Source: JAZTYK01 sp045636925
GTDB taxonomy: Bacteria; Bacillota; Clostridia; Oscillospirales; Butyricicoccaceae
Direction of reading: 5' to 3'
Assembly (NCBI GenBank): GCA_045636925.1
Contig: JAZTYK010000028.1
Location: 1-61,485 of the forward strand
Length of the DNA stretch: 61,485 nucleotides
The translations under genes and the position numbers were made by a program. Of this stretch, positions 14,668 to 23,485 are shown in pieces. Position 1 is the stretch's first letter, and every line of letters starts with the position of its first letter. A model generated the notes under the pieces. The model was not told the origin of the DNA. It worked only from the letters and a program-made list of their open reading frames with translations, and did not search any database.

Positions 14668-15495
14668 TTACAGAGTGGTAAAGAACTCGGCCAGCACGTC
14701 CAGTTCGTCGGTGTCAGCCAGTTCTACGCAGCCGGCGTCCACAGCAGAAGCCACCTTGGGATTGATGGGCAGCTTGGCGACACGGGTGATACCGTGGGCG
14801 GCAGCTACCTTCTCGATGTGGCTCTCGCCAAAGATGCTGTATACCTTGCCACAGTCGGGGCAGCGGAAGAAAGACATATTCTCCACCATGCCCAGCACAG
14901 GCACATTCATCATGTTTGCCATGTTCACGGCTTTTTCCACGATCATGCTCACCAGCTCCTGGGGAGAGGTGACGATGACAATGCCGTTTACGGGCAGGGA
15001 CTGGAAGACAGTCAGAGGCACATCGCCGGTTCCGGGAGGCATGTCGATGAACATGTAATCAATGTCCTTCCAGATGACGTCGGTCCAGAACTGCTTGACA
15101 GCGCCAGCAATGACGGGGCCGCGCCATACCACGGGATCGGTATCATTGTCCAGCAACAGGTTGATGCTCATGACCTCAATGCCGGTCTTGGAGGTAACGG
15201 GGAAAATGCCGGTGGAGGTGCCGGTGGCGCGCTCCTTCAGACCAAAGGCCTTGGGAATGCTGGGGCCGGTGATGTCGGCATCCAGAATGCCAACCCGATA
15301 GCCCTTACGCTGCATGGCAACGGCCAGCAGAGAGGTCACCAGGCTCTTGCCAACGCCGCCCTTGCCACTGACAACACCAATGACCTTTTTGACGTTGCTC
15401 AGCGCATGGGGCTTTGCCAGCAGGTCGTTGGGAGCGGTACGGCTGGAACAATTCTGACTGCAGGTGCTGCAGTCATGGGTGCAATTGTCGCTCAT
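14668..15495 (-). CDS. mrp: Mrp/NBP35 family iron-sulfur cluster carrier ATPase
   Basis: 275 residues. A deviant Walker A GKGGVGKS lies at about residues 44-51, and IDMPPGTGD and CPDCGKVYSIFG (the CxxC that bridges the cluster between subunits) follow. An extra cysteine-rich N-terminus (C5, C9, C12, C16) resembles the NBP35-type cluster site and is absent in the short Mrp of many bacteria. It should assemble or transfer [4Fe-4S] clusters in the cytosol. GGAG site before ATG 15493-15495. Alone between two terminator/promoter units. Confidence 0.93.
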   Translation of the reverse strand: MSDNCTHDCSTCSQNCSSRTAPNDLLAKPHALSNVKKVIGVVSGKGGVGKSLVTSLLAVAMQRKGYRVGILDADITGPSIPKAFGLKERATGTSTGIFPVTSKTGIEVMSINLLLDNDTDPVVWRGPVIAGAVKQFWTDVIWKDIDYMFIDMPPGTGDVPLTVFQSLPVNGIVIVTSPQELVSMIVEKAVNMANMMNVPVLGMVENMSFFRCPDCGKVYSIFGESHIEKVAAAHGITRVAKLPINPKVASAVDAGCVELADTDELDVLAEFFTTL

Positions 15496-15548
15496 AATTT
15501 CATCTCCTGAGAGTATAAAGTAATAAAATAGGGAAAAGTCCCTTGTCT

Positions 15549-15576
15549 ATTGTATCCCTTTTTCGGGAAAAGTCAA
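15549..15576 (-). promoter_or_regulatory. Promoter of mrp
   Basis: Minus strand: -35 TTGACT (15571-15576), 16-base spacer, -10 TACAAT (15549-15554). The spacer contains the small inverted repeat TTTCCC/GGGA. Confidence 0.7.
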
Positions 15577-15580
15577 ATCT

Positions 15581-16384
15581 TTAGGCTTTGCCCAGATCCC
15601 GGGTCTTGTGATAAGCCGCAATGACCGCCTCAAAGGCAGCGGTGCGGAAGCCGTTTTCCTCCAGCGCACGTACGCCCTGGATGGTGCTGCCGCCAGGGCT
15701 GCACACGGCATCTTTCAGCGCACCGGGATGTTTGCCGGTTTCCAGTACCATTTTGGCAGCACCCAGCAGGGTCTGTGCCGCATAGTCCTGTGCCTTCTGC
15801 CGGGGCAGACCACAGGCAACACCGCCGTCCGCCAGCGCCTCGATCATCAGATATACAAAGGCGGGACCGCAGCCGGAAACCGCACTGCCGGCATCCATCA
15901 GACTTTCGGGCAGGGCGTCAAACCGTCCGGCAGGCGCCATACCCTGCAAAAAGCCATGCAGCGCATCTTCGGTCACTTCGGGAGAAATCACGTACAGAAT
16001 CATGCCGTCGCCCACCTGTGCGGGGGTGTTGGGCATGATGCGGATGATGGGCGCATTCACGCCAACCATCTCCTGCAATCTTGCAATGGTCAGACCGGCT
16101 GCCATGCTTACCAGGGTATAAGGCGTGCTGCGGGCAGAAAGTACGGGGGCAAGCTCCTGCAGCAGATCGGCCATCAAATGGGGCTTTACACCCAGAAAAA
16201 TCAGATCGCAAGCTTCTGCGACCCGGGCATTGGTGGCAGTGGTGCAGCCAAGATTTTGGGCCAAAGCCACGGCCTTTGCGTGGGTGCGGTTGGTCAAAAC
16301 CACATTTTCTCCGCCGATGCCTTTGACAGCGGCGGCAGCCAGGGCAGCACCCATGTTGCCGGTGCCGATAAATCCAAACTTCAT
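15581..16384 (-). CDS. proC: Pyrroline-5-carboxylate reductase
   Basis: Last step of proline synthesis: reduces pyrroline-5-carboxylate with NAD(P)H. 267 residues. The Rossmann motif GFIGTGNMGAA is at residues 3-13, FLGVKPHLM in the middle, and the C-terminal signature AVSGCGPAFVYLMIEAL with GVACGLPRQKA and the VCSPGGSTIQGV substrate loop are intact. GGAGG site. Follows proA by 12 bases in proB-proA-proC; the gene ends without a clear terminator before the mrp promoter. Confidence 0.96.
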   Translation of the reverse strand: MKFGFIGTGNMGAALAAAAVKGIGGENVVLTNRTHAKAVALAQNLGCTTATNARVAEACDLIFLGVKPHLMADLLQELAPVLSARSTPYTLVSMAAGLTIARLQEMVGVNAPIIRIMPNTPAQVGDGMILYVISPEVTEDALHGFLQGMAPAGRFDALPESLMDAGSAVSGCGPAFVYLMIEALADGGVACGLPRQKAQDYAAQTLLGAAKMVLETGKHPGALKDAVCSPGGSTIQGVRALEENGFRTAAFEAVIAAYHKTRDLGKA

Positions 16385-16396
16385 ACGCGTTCCTCC

Positions 16397-17656
16397 TTAT
16401 CTGGTCTGGCCTTCGCCGCGGATCACATACCGATAGGTGGTCAGCTCAGCGGGACCCAGCGGGCCACGAGCGTGGAGCTTTTGAGTGGAGATGCCGATCT
16501 CACAGCCCTGTCCAAACTCACCGCCATCGGTAAAGCGGGTGGATGCATTCACATACACGGCTGCGCTGTCAACGTTGACGGTAAAGAAGTCAGCAGCAAC
16601 TTCGTCACGGGTAAGGATGGCATCGCTGTGGCCGGTAGAGTGGCCTTCAATGTGTGCCACTGCTTCTTCCACATCACGAACAACCTTAACACCCAGAATA
16701 TAATCCAAAAACTCGGTGGTAAAGGCTTCCTCGCCCCAGGCCTTGGTGCCCAGAATGGCAGCTGCTGCGGCATCGCCCCGCAGTTCTACCGGCTGCAGAC
16801 CGGCGCTTGCCCGATCTGCGCCCAACCGCTTTGCCAGTTTGGGCAAAAAGTCAGCGGCGATGGCCCCATCCACCAGACAAACCTCGGCAGCGTTGCAGAC
16901 CGAGGGGCGGCTGGTCTTGGCGTTTTCCAGCACTGTCAGCGCCATATCCTGATCTGCGGTCTTTTCCACATATACATGGCAAATGCCGGTACCGGTCTGA
17001 ATGCAGGGAACCTTGGCGTTCTCCACACAGTTGCGGATCAGACCTGCGCCGCCACGGGGAATCAGCAGATCTACCAAACCCACAGCGGTCATCAGCACGG
17101 TGGCGCTTTCCCGGGAGGTATCCTGCACCAGCTGTACCAGTTCGCCGGGCAGACCAACACTGCGCAGACCATTCTGCATGGCCTGCACAATGGCGTTGGC
17201 AGAGCGCCAGGCTTCCTTGCCACTGCGCAGCACGCAGGCATTGCCGCTCTTGACGGCCAATGCGGCAGCATCAGCGGTGACATTGGGACGGCTTTCGTAA
17301 ATGACGGCCAGCAGACCCAGAGGGCTGCTGACTTTTTCAATGATCAAACCATTGGGACGGACGATGCGATCCAGTACCCGTCCGGTGGGACAGGGCAGGG
17401 CAGCGGCCTGACGGATACCGTCGGCCATGCCGTGGATACGGCTTTCACTGAGGGCAAGACGGTCCAGCATAACTTCAGACAAAGTGCCTGCAGCCTGCTG
17501 CATGTCCAGCCGGTTGGCTTGTAGAATGGCATCACTGTTTGCAACCAAAGCATCAGCCATGGCATGCATAGCTTTTTGCCGCAGTGCGTCATCGGCACGG
17601 CGCAGGGCGGGCCATGCAGCCTTGCCGGCTTTTAAAATATCAAGAGTAGAGATCAT
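16397..17656 (-). CDS. proA: Glutamate-5-semialdehyde dehydrogenase (gamma-glutamyl phosphate reductase)
   Basis: Second step of proline synthesis. 419 residues from ATG 17654-17656; a longer open frame to 17743 overlaps proB and lacks a ribosome site. The aldehyde dehydrogenase fold shows VIYESRPNVTADAAALAVKSG at the nucleotide site (shown in part), IPRGGAGLI, and the catalytic Cys region SRPSVCNAAEVCLV. The C-terminal TYRYVIRGEGQ is standard. Starts 4 bases after the proB stop, so the two are coupled. Confidence 0.96.
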   Translation of the reverse strand: MISTLDILKAGKAAWPALRRADDALRQKAMHAMADALVANSDAILQANRLDMQQAAGTLSEVMLDRLALSESRIHGMADGIRQAAALPCPTGRVLDRIVRPNGLIIEKVSSPLGLLAVIYESRPNVTADAAALAVKSGNACVLRSGKEAWRSANAIVQAMQNGLRSVGLPGELVQLVQDTSRESATVLMTAVGLVDLLIPRGGAGLIRNCVENAKVPCIQTGTGICHVYVEKTADQDMALTVLENAKTSRPSVCNAAEVCLVDGAIAADFLPKLAKRLGADRASAGLQPVELRGDAAAAAILGTKAWGEEAFTTEFLDYILGVKVVRDVEEAVAHIEGHSTGHSDAILTRDEVAADFFTVNVDSAAVYVNASTRFTDGGEFGQGCEIGISTQKLHARGPLGPAELTTYRYVIRGEGQTR

Positions 17657-17660
17657 ACAA

Positions 17661-18428
17661 TCACCGCTTTCCCATAAATCGGGTGCCCACTTCGGCACCC
17701 TCCAAAATGGCATACAGCACTTCCGGATCTGCGCCGTTGGCAATCACCATATCTGCGCCGGACTCGGTCATCATCTGTGCCGCCCGCAACTTGGTGATCA
17801 TGCCGCCGGTGCCCTGTGCAGAACCTGCGCCGCCGGCCAGAGCCAATACTTCATCGGTGACGGCGGGTACCATGTGCACCAGCTGGGCATTGGGATCCTT
17901 TCGGGGATCTGCAGTGTACAGCCCGTTGATGTCGCTCAGCAGCACCAAAAGATCTGCCTTGGCATTGGTGGCCACGATGGCAGCCAGTGTATCGTTGTCG
18001 CCCACCAGAATCTCATCGGTGCCGATGGTATCGTTCTCATTGACGATGGGCAGAGCACGCAGCTCCAGCAGACGGAACAGCGTATTTTGGAAATGCACCC
18101 GTCTGACATCGCTCATCACATCTTCGGCGGTCAGCAAAATCTGTGCCACGGTGTGATGGTATTCGGAAAACAGCCGGTCGTAGGTATACATCAGTTCGCA
18201 CTGACCAACGGCAGCGGCAGCCTGTTTGGTCTGGATATCATCGGGACGTTTGGCAAGTCCCAGCTTGCCCACGCCCATGCCGATGGCGCCGGAAGACACC
18301 AGAATGATCTCGTGTCCGGCGTTCTTCAGGTCAGACAGCACCTTGCACAGGCTTTCCACCCGACGGATGTTTAAATGGCCGGTGGAATAGGTCAGGGTAG
18401 AAGTGCCCACTTTCACAACGATGCGCAT
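17661..18428 (-). CDS. proB: Glutamate 5-kinase without PUA domain
   Basis: First, feedback-inhibited step of proline synthesis. 255 residues containing only the amino acid kinase domain: VVKVGTSTLTYSTGHLN at the start, ILVSSGAIGMGVGKL, the NENDTIGTDEILVGDNDTLAA glutamate-site region (part quoted) and GTGGMITKLRAA. The C-terminal PUA domain of the 367-residue E. coli enzyme is missing, as in several Firmicutes and plants. Proline inhibition acts on the kinase domain, so the enzyme should still be regulated. GGAGG site. Confidence 0.95.
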   Translation of the reverse strand: MRIVVKVGTSTLTYSTGHLNIRRVESLCKVLSDLKNAGHEIILVSSGAIGMGVGKLGLAKRPDDIQTKQAAAAVGQCELMYTYDRLFSEYHHTVAQILLTAEDVMSDVRRVHFQNTLFRLLELRALPIVNENDTIGTDEILVGDNDTLAAIVATNAKADLLVLLSDINGLYTADPRKDPNAQLVHMVPAVTDEVLALAGGAGSAQGTGGMITKLRAAQMMTESGADMVIANGADPEVLYAILEGAEVGTRFMGKR

Positions 18429-18477
18429 ATCGCACCTCCAAATGCGGCAGTTGCCGCAGTGTTTTTATCAATCATAT

Positions 18478-18483
18478 ATTATA
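18478..18483 (-). promoter_or_regulatory. Extended -10 element upstream of proB
   Basis: TATAAT on the minus strand, preceded by TGT as in extended -10 promoters; no good -35 is visible at 17 bases. The leader then carries a small hairpin TGCGGCA/TGCCGCA just before the ribosome site. Confidence 0.5.
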
Positions 18484-18534
18484 ACATAAGAGAAGCAAGA
18501 TTGCTATGGGAAGAACCGCTTTTTCCTCCGGAAA

Positions 18535-18567
18535 AAACAAAAAACCCGGAACTTTCGTTCCGGGTTT
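18535..18567 (-). terminator. Terminator of tRNA-Arg
   Basis: AAACCCGGAA and TTCCGGGTTT arms followed by a T-rich tail on the minus strand, two bases beyond the tRNA 3' end. Confidence 0.85.
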
Positions 18568-18568
18568 C

Positions 18569-18645
18569 TGGTACGGCGTAAGGGATTCGAACCCCTGACC
18601 TTTTGGTTCGTAGCCAAACACTCTATCCAGCTGAGCTAACGCCGC
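18569..18645 (-). tRNA. tRNA-Arg (ACG)
   Basis: 77-base cloverleaf with encoded CCA (18569-18571). Stem TTTGG/CCAAA around CTACGAA gives anticodon ACG, which is normally deaminated to ICG to read CGN codons. Single-gene unit. Confidence 0.96.
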
Positions 18646-18662
18646 ATCTCTAATGCCAAATA

Positions 18663-18691
18663 AGAATAACACACTTGTTTTAAAAAATCAA
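18663..18691 (-). promoter_or_regulatory. Promoter of tRNA-Arg
   Basis: Minus strand: -35 TTGATT (18686-18691), 17-base spacer, -10 TATTCT (18663-18668), 17 bases before the tRNA. The rest of 18646-18862 holds only this and the promoter of the next gene. Confidence 0.75.
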
Positions 18692-18791
18692 GAGGATTTT
18701 TTCAATTTTTCAAACTTTTTTTCTTCCGCCTAATTTGCGGCTAAGAAAAGGGGAAAGCCAGAAGTTTTTTTCGAAAGCTTTACACAAACTA

Positions 18792-18820
18792 TTGTAAGGA
18801 TGTCCGTTTTAACGTATAAT
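18792..18820 (+). promoter_or_regulatory. Promoter of the AI-2E family gene
   Basis: -35 TTGTAA (18792-18797), 17-base spacer, -10 TATAAT (18815-18820). Confidence 0.8.
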
Positions 18821-18862
18821 ATAATATACTAAGCTTATGTTTTGCGCAAAGGAGGCTTATCA

Positions 18863-19978
18863 ATGAAAAACGGAAAGACATTGGTGCTGATCTTATTGCT
18901 GGTGGGTACCGCATTGATGGTCACCAGCTTTTGGGATATTATTATGGAGTTTTTTGCGGCTGCCCTGGTGGCTTATTTGCTGAGCCCGCTGGCAAGAATT
19001 GCAGAAAAACGCCTGCATCTGCGCCATGGCTTTGCGGTGGCTTTGGTGCTGCTGCTGGCACTGGCCTTAGTCAGCTTCTTGGTGTATTTGCTGCTTCCCG
19101 CAGTGATCGAACAGGTCACCGAACTGGTAGACGACATCATCCGTTATGCATCTGCCTCCACCTATGATGAGTTCTTAAACAGCATCAGCACCTATTTGGA
19201 AAGCCTGCGTCTGCCGCCCGGTGTGCTGGAACTGGCCAATGAATACCTGCAAAAGGCAGATGAGATCCTGGTTGACCTGCTCAGCTCTTTCGTGACCTGG
19301 GTGGTCAACTTCACACTGAGTATTGTGGATATCGTGGTGGTCATTATTGTCATCGTGTATCTGATGCTGGACGGCTCTAAGCTCCTGCGTAATTTCGTTG
19401 GCATCCTGCCCCACAGCATTGCTCGCCGCGCATCTCATGTGCTGGCAGAGGGCAATGAACTGGTTTGGAAATATGTAAAGGCCCGTGTGATCGTATCCGG
19501 CGGTATGGCAGCCGTTACCTATATCGGCCTGTCCATCATCGGTGTACCCTATGCCTTCTTGTTTGCGGGCTTGTCCTTTGTGCTGGACTTTGTCCCCTAC
19601 TTCGGTTCCTTTGTGGCCGGCGGCATCGAAGCGGTGGTGGCCACCATCACCGGTGGCATCGGTATGGGTATTACCGTGGCCATCTTTGTACTGATCGTTC
19701 AGCAGATCGAGGGTAACATCGTCAATCCCAAAGTCCAGGGTGATGCCACCGGCTTGCATCCCATCACGGTTATGTTTGCTCTGTTGGTGTGCAACCGGAT
19801 CTGGGGTCCCATGGGTATGCTGATCTCCACCCCTGTAGCGGCTGTGGTCAAGATCATCATCAAGGAAATGTACAGTTACCTCATCGACGGCGAAGAACCT
19901 ACGGTAAACCAGGTGATCGCGCGGCACGAGCAGGAAGACCATGCCCTGGAGGAAAGTGTTTCCAACACGGTCAAATAA
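18863..19978 (+). CDS. AI-2E family transporter (UPF0118)
   Basis: 371 residues with about eight membrane segments and the family's soluble loop (about residues 95-160). Members include exporters of autoinducer-2 and sodium/proton antiporters, so the substrate is open. The family motif region PYAFLFAGLSFVLDFVPYFGS is seen in the C-terminal half (quoted in part), with GNIVNPKVQGDATGLHP close behind. AAAGGAGG precedes ATG 18863-18865; an earlier start at 18842 overlaps this site. First gene of a plus-strand run, 36 bases before the next gene. Confidence 0.92.
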   Translation: MKNGKTLVLILLLVGTALMVTSFWDIIMEFFAAALVAYLLSPLARIAEKRLHLRHGFAVALVLLLALALVSFLVYLLLPAVIEQVTELVDDIIRYASASTYDEFLNSISTYLESLRLPPGVLELANEYLQKADEILVDLLSSFVTWVVNFTLSIVDIVVVIIVIVYLMLDGSKLLRNFVGILPHSIARRASHVLAEGNELVWKYVKARVIVSGGMAAVTYIGLSIIGVPYAFLFAGLSFVLDFVPYFGSFVAGGIEAVVATITGGIGMGITVAIFVLIVQQIEGNIVNPKVQGDATGLHPITVMFALLVCNRIWGPMGMLISTPVAAVVKIIIKEMYSYLIDGEEPTVNQVIARHEQEDHALEESVSNTVK

Positions 19979-20014
19979 CGAATCTGTTCGCATAGAATTC
20001 ACCGAGGTGATTTC

Positions 20015-20518
20015 ATGCGTATTTGGTTGTTTCTGCTGGCAGCATTAGTGGGCACGGTGGCGCATTTTCTCTATGTGCCTCTGGGTAGGCCACGTTTGCT
20101 GGTGATGTTTCTGCCGGTGAGCGAAAGTCCTTGGGAGCACGTAAAACTGTGTTTCTGGCCGCTGCTTGGAGCGGTTGCTGTATTGGCATTTACCGAAGAC
20201 CTTGCCTGGCCGGCGGCAGCAATGGCTGCCTCTGTGGGAGCCATGCACGGTATCGCGGCCATGCTGGGCTTGCATTATGCCCTGCGCTTTGGCTTTGGCA
20301 GCGGAAGACCCATTTTGTGGGCAGACATTGCCACGTATTTTCTGTCTCTGGCCAGCGGATATTTCATTGCCCTGAGACTGTTGTATGCACCCGTGCCAAA
20401 GGTGGTGGGCGCATTTTGTATCCTGTGCCTGTTGCTGCTGGCCTGCTTTTTCGACCGGGGCAGTCTGCACCCTCCGCCGCAGCACGTGTTTCGGGACTTA
20501 TCCAAACAAAAAACATAG
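20015..20518 (+). CDS. Small integral membrane protein, SPWEH motif
   Basis: 167 residues with about five hydrophobic segments. The segment VSESPWEHVKLCFWP after the first helix is the most distinctive part; I associate it with the uncharacterised DUF6512 family, but this is from memory. No catalytic motif is apparent. GAGGTGATTTC precedes the ATG. Lies between the AI-2E family transporter and the ABC-F gene, probably in the same transcript. Confidence 0.75.
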   Translation: MRIWLFLLAALVGTVAHFLYVPLGRPRLLVMFLPVSESPWEHVKLCFWPLLGAVAVLAFTEDLAWPAAAMAASVGAMHGIAAMLGLHYALRFGFGSGRPILWADIATYFLSLASGYFIALRLLYAPVPKVVGAFCILCLLLLACFFDRGSLHPPPQHVFRDLSKQKT

Positions 20519-20560
20519 CGCCCCGGCAGGTGGCGCATATCCGGTTGTGGAGGAATACCC

Positions 20561-22474
20561 GTGGCTGAGATCAGCGTACAAAATCTGCATAAATATTTTG
20601 GAGAGCACCATTTGTTAAAGGGGCTCTCCTTTGAGTTGTTTCCCGGCGAACGCGCCGGCATCGTTGGTCCCAACGGATGCGGTAAGACCACGCTGCTGAA
20701 GATCCTGTCCGGTATGCTGGAATACGAATCCGGCGAAGTGGTCATCGGCAAAAACCGTCGTATCGGGCTGCTGGAACAGCTGCCCGAGTATGACGACACC
20801 GTCACCGTCCGTCAGGTGCTGTGGCAGGCCTTTGACCATATCGAAGCCATGGGTGCCCGGATGGCGGAAATGGAGGCCGCCATGGCCGCCGGAGACGAAG
20901 TGGATCTGGATCAGTACAGTCGCCTGCAGACCGCTTTTGAGACCGCCGGCGGCTATGACCTGGAAGTCCCCTATAACCGCATGACCGGCGGTCTGCGTAT
21001 CCCGCCCGAGATGCAGGAGCGCCCCTTTATGAGCCTGTCCGGCGGCGAAAAGACCCGGGTCAATCTGGCAAGACTGATGTTGTCCGGCACCGATATCCTG
21101 CTGCTGGACGAGCCTACCAACCATCTGGACATGCAGTCTATCGAATGGCTGGAGGAATATCTGCGCTCTTTTAAGGGCACTGTGCTGATGGTGTCCCACG
21201 ACCGTTATTTCCTGGATCTGGCCACCAACCGCACCTTAGAGCTGCGGGACGGCGAGGTCGTCAATTGGCCGGGCAATTACAGCTATTACATGGAGAAAAA
21301 AGAAGAACTTGCCCGACAGCTGGAAGCCGCCAAGCGCCGGCAGGATAAGGAGATCGCCCGATTGGAAAAAGCCGTGGGCAACCTGCATCTGTGGGCTTTT
21401 ATGGGTAACGATGCCCTGCATAAACGCGCTTTTTCCATGCAAAAGCGCATCGACCGCATGGAGCGCATTCAGACCATTCGCAAAGAGCGCAAGCTCCGCA
21501 CCCGCTTTAACCAAGCCGACCAGTCGGGCGACGAGGTGTTCTTTGCCGAAAACCTCTCCGTGGGCTACGATAAACCGCTGGTGCGTGATTTTACCGCGCT
21601 GGTACTCCGTGGCGAGCGTATCGCAATTCTTGGACCCAACGGCTGCGGCAAGACCACCTTGCTCACCACTCTCCTGCGGCAGCATACCCCTATGGGCGGC
21701 CGTGTGTATGAGGGCGTGGGGGTCAAGCAGGGCTACCTGCCCCAGGTGGTGCATTTCAGTCATCCCGAGCGCAATCTGGTGGATACCGTTCTGTACGAGA
21801 CCAACGCCTCTACCCAGGAGGCCCGTGACCGGCTGGCCGCCTTTGACTTCCGCGGCGAAGAGGTGTTCAAGACGGTAGGGCTGCTGTCCGGTGGTGAAAA
21901 GACCAGACTCAAGCTGTGTCTGTTTATGTATCAGCAGGTCAACACTCTCTTTTTGGACGAGCCCACCAACCACTTGGATGTGATGAGCCGTGAGTGGGTG
22001 GAGGATGCCATCGACGACTTCTCTGAGACCATGCTTTTCGTGTCCCATGACCGCTACTTTATCAACCGATTTGCCACCCGCATCTGGCAGATTGAGCCCG
22101 ACGGCTCCATCACCGACTTCCAGGGCGGCTATGCTGATTTCCGCGAGCAGCGCCTGCGGCAAGAGCAGGTAGAAGCCGCGCGGAAAGAGCAGGAGAAAAA
22201 GGCAGAAAAAGAAGCCAAAGCAGAAGCCAAAAAGACCACGGCCAAGCAGGCAAAGGGCGGTGGCGGCAAGCAGTTGGAAAAGCGCCGCCGTGAACTGGCA
22301 AAAGAAATCACCATCGCCGAGAAGCGGCTGGAACAGCTTGCGGGTGAAATGACCGCCTGTTCCGGCGGCGATTATACCAAGCTGGGCGAACTTTACCAAG
22401 AGCAGGAGTCCTTGGAAGAACGCCTGCTGGAACTCTATGAGCAGCAGGAAGCACTGGAAGGTGAGGCGTTGTAA
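20561..22474 (+). CDS. ABC-F family ATPase
   Basis: 637 residues with two ABC domains and no membrane segment. The first has Walker A GPNGCGKTT (about residues 34-42), signature LSGGEKTRVNLA and Walker B LLLDEPTNHLD; the second has GPNGCGKTT, LSGGEKTRLKL and LFLDEPTNHLD. The linker between them is the charged helical arm that enters the ribosomal E site, and the C-terminal tail (about 535-637) is a lysine/glutamate-rich coiled coil. ABC-F proteins act on ribosomes as translation factors or protect them from antibiotics; this one looks like the Uup/YdiF group, but the role is not certain. GTG start with GGAGG. Confidence 0.93.
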   Translation: MAEISVQNLHKYFGEHHLLKGLSFELFPGERAGIVGPNGCGKTTLLKILSGMLEYESGEVVIGKNRRIGLLEQLPEYDDTVTVRQVLWQAFDHIEAMGARMAEMEAAMAAGDEVDLDQYSRLQTAFETAGGYDLEVPYNRMTGGLRIPPEMQERPFMSLSGGEKTRVNLARLMLSGTDILLLDEPTNHLDMQSIEWLEEYLRSFKGTVLMVSHDRYFLDLATNRTLELRDGEVVNWPGNYSYYMEKKEELARQLEAAKRRQDKEIARLEKAVGNLHLWAFMGNDALHKRAFSMQKRIDRMERIQTIRKERKLRTRFNQADQSGDEVFFAENLSVGYDKPLVRDFTALVLRGERIAILGPNGCGKTTLLTTLLRQHTPMGGRVYEGVGVKQGYLPQVVHFSHPERNLVDTVLYETNASTQEARDRLAAFDFRGEEVFKTVGLLSGGEKTRLKLCLFMYQQVNTLFLDEPTNHLDVMSREWVEDAIDDFSETMLFVSHDRYFINRFATRIWQIEPDGSITDFQGGYADFREQRLRQEQVEAARKEQEKKAEKEAKAEAKKTTAKQAKGGGGKQLEKRRRELAKEITIAEKRLEQLAGEMTACSGGDYTKLGELYQEQESLEERLLELYEQQEALEGEAL

Positions 22475-23485
22475 ATGGCAAAGGGAAACAACCAAAAACT
22501 TAAGGCGCTGCACCTGCTGGACATCCTGCGGGAACAGTCAGACGAAGCACATCCCCTGACCCTGGGTCAGATCATGACCGCGCTGGAAAATCGGGGCGTG
22601 GAGATCCGCGACCGCAAGAGTCTGTACAGCGACATCGAGGCGCTGCGTCTGTACGGCGCTGACATCGTGGGCGAGCACCGGGGCAGAGAGTTTGTTTATT
22701 ACTTAGGCGAGCGGGAGTTTGAACTCCCCGAACTGAAACTGCTGGCCGATGCCGTGCAGTCTTCCCGATTCATCACCCAATCCAAGACCAGAAAGCTGCT
22801 GGATAAGCTGCAAAAGCTCACCAGTACCCATCAGGGGCATCAACTGCAGCAGCAGTCGCATATCTTAAATCGCAGCAAAGCGCCCAACGAGCAGATCTAT
22901 TACACAGTAGACGCCCTGCACCGTGCCATTACCCAAGGCAAGCAAATCAGCTTTCAGTATTATGAATGGGTGCTTACCTGGGGTCGGGATAAGGTGGAAA
23001 AATTCCTGCGTCACGATGGCCGCCGCTATCATGTCAGCCCCATCGTGCTGATCTGGGAGGACGAAAACTATTACCTCCGTGCCTATGATCACGATCGCGG
23101 CATGGCACGCAGCTATCGCGTGGATAAAATGCAGCAGATCCAGGTGGAAGAACAGCAGGCACAGGTGCCCGAGGCCGACCGTGTAGACCCGGCTTTGTAC
23201 ACCAAAAAGGCATTTAATATGTTCAGCGGCCAGGCCGAAACGGTCAAGCTGGAGCTGCAGAATCACCTGATCGGCGTGGTGGTAGACCGCTATGGCCAGG
23301 ACGTGTTCCTCAGCCCCGGTAACGATCCTGCGCATTTCTTCGCCACCATCGAGGTGGCTTTGAGCCCGCAATTTTATTCCTGGGTCTTCAGCTTTGGCAA
23401 TGAAGCCCGGATTTTAGAGCCTGTTTGGGTGGCAGAAGAATTGCAGACCCAACTTAAGACTGCATTGGAGGTATATCAGCGTTGA
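22475..23485 (+). CDS. WYL-domain transcriptional regulator
   Basis: 336 residues. An N-terminal winged helix of the DeoR-like type (KALHLLDILREQSDEAHPL, about residues 8-26, then a second helix-turn-helix with DRKSLYSDIEAL) is followed by a WYL ligand-binding domain (about 140-225: ITQGKQISFQYYEW, YHVSPIVLIWEDENYYLRAYD) and a C-terminal WCX-type extension. It starts directly on the stop of the ABC-F gene (TAAATG), so translation is coupled. It may regulate the operon or respond to ribosome stress; the ligand is unknown. Confidence 0.9.
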   Translation: MAKGNNQKLKALHLLDILREQSDEAHPLTLGQIMTALENRGVEIRDRKSLYSDIEALRLYGADIVGEHRGREFVYYLGEREFELPELKLLADAVQSSRFITQSKTRKLLDKLQKLTSTHQGHQLQQQSHILNRSKAPNEQIYYTVDALHRAITQGKQISFQYYEWVLTWGRDKVEKFLRHDGRRYHVSPIVLIWEDENYYLRAYDHDRGMARSYRVDKMQQIQVEEQQAQVPEADRVDPALYTKKAFNMFSGQAETVKLELQNHLIGVVVDRYGQDVFLSPGNDPAHFFATIEVALSPQFYSWVFSFGNEARILEPVWVAEELQTQLKTALEVYQR

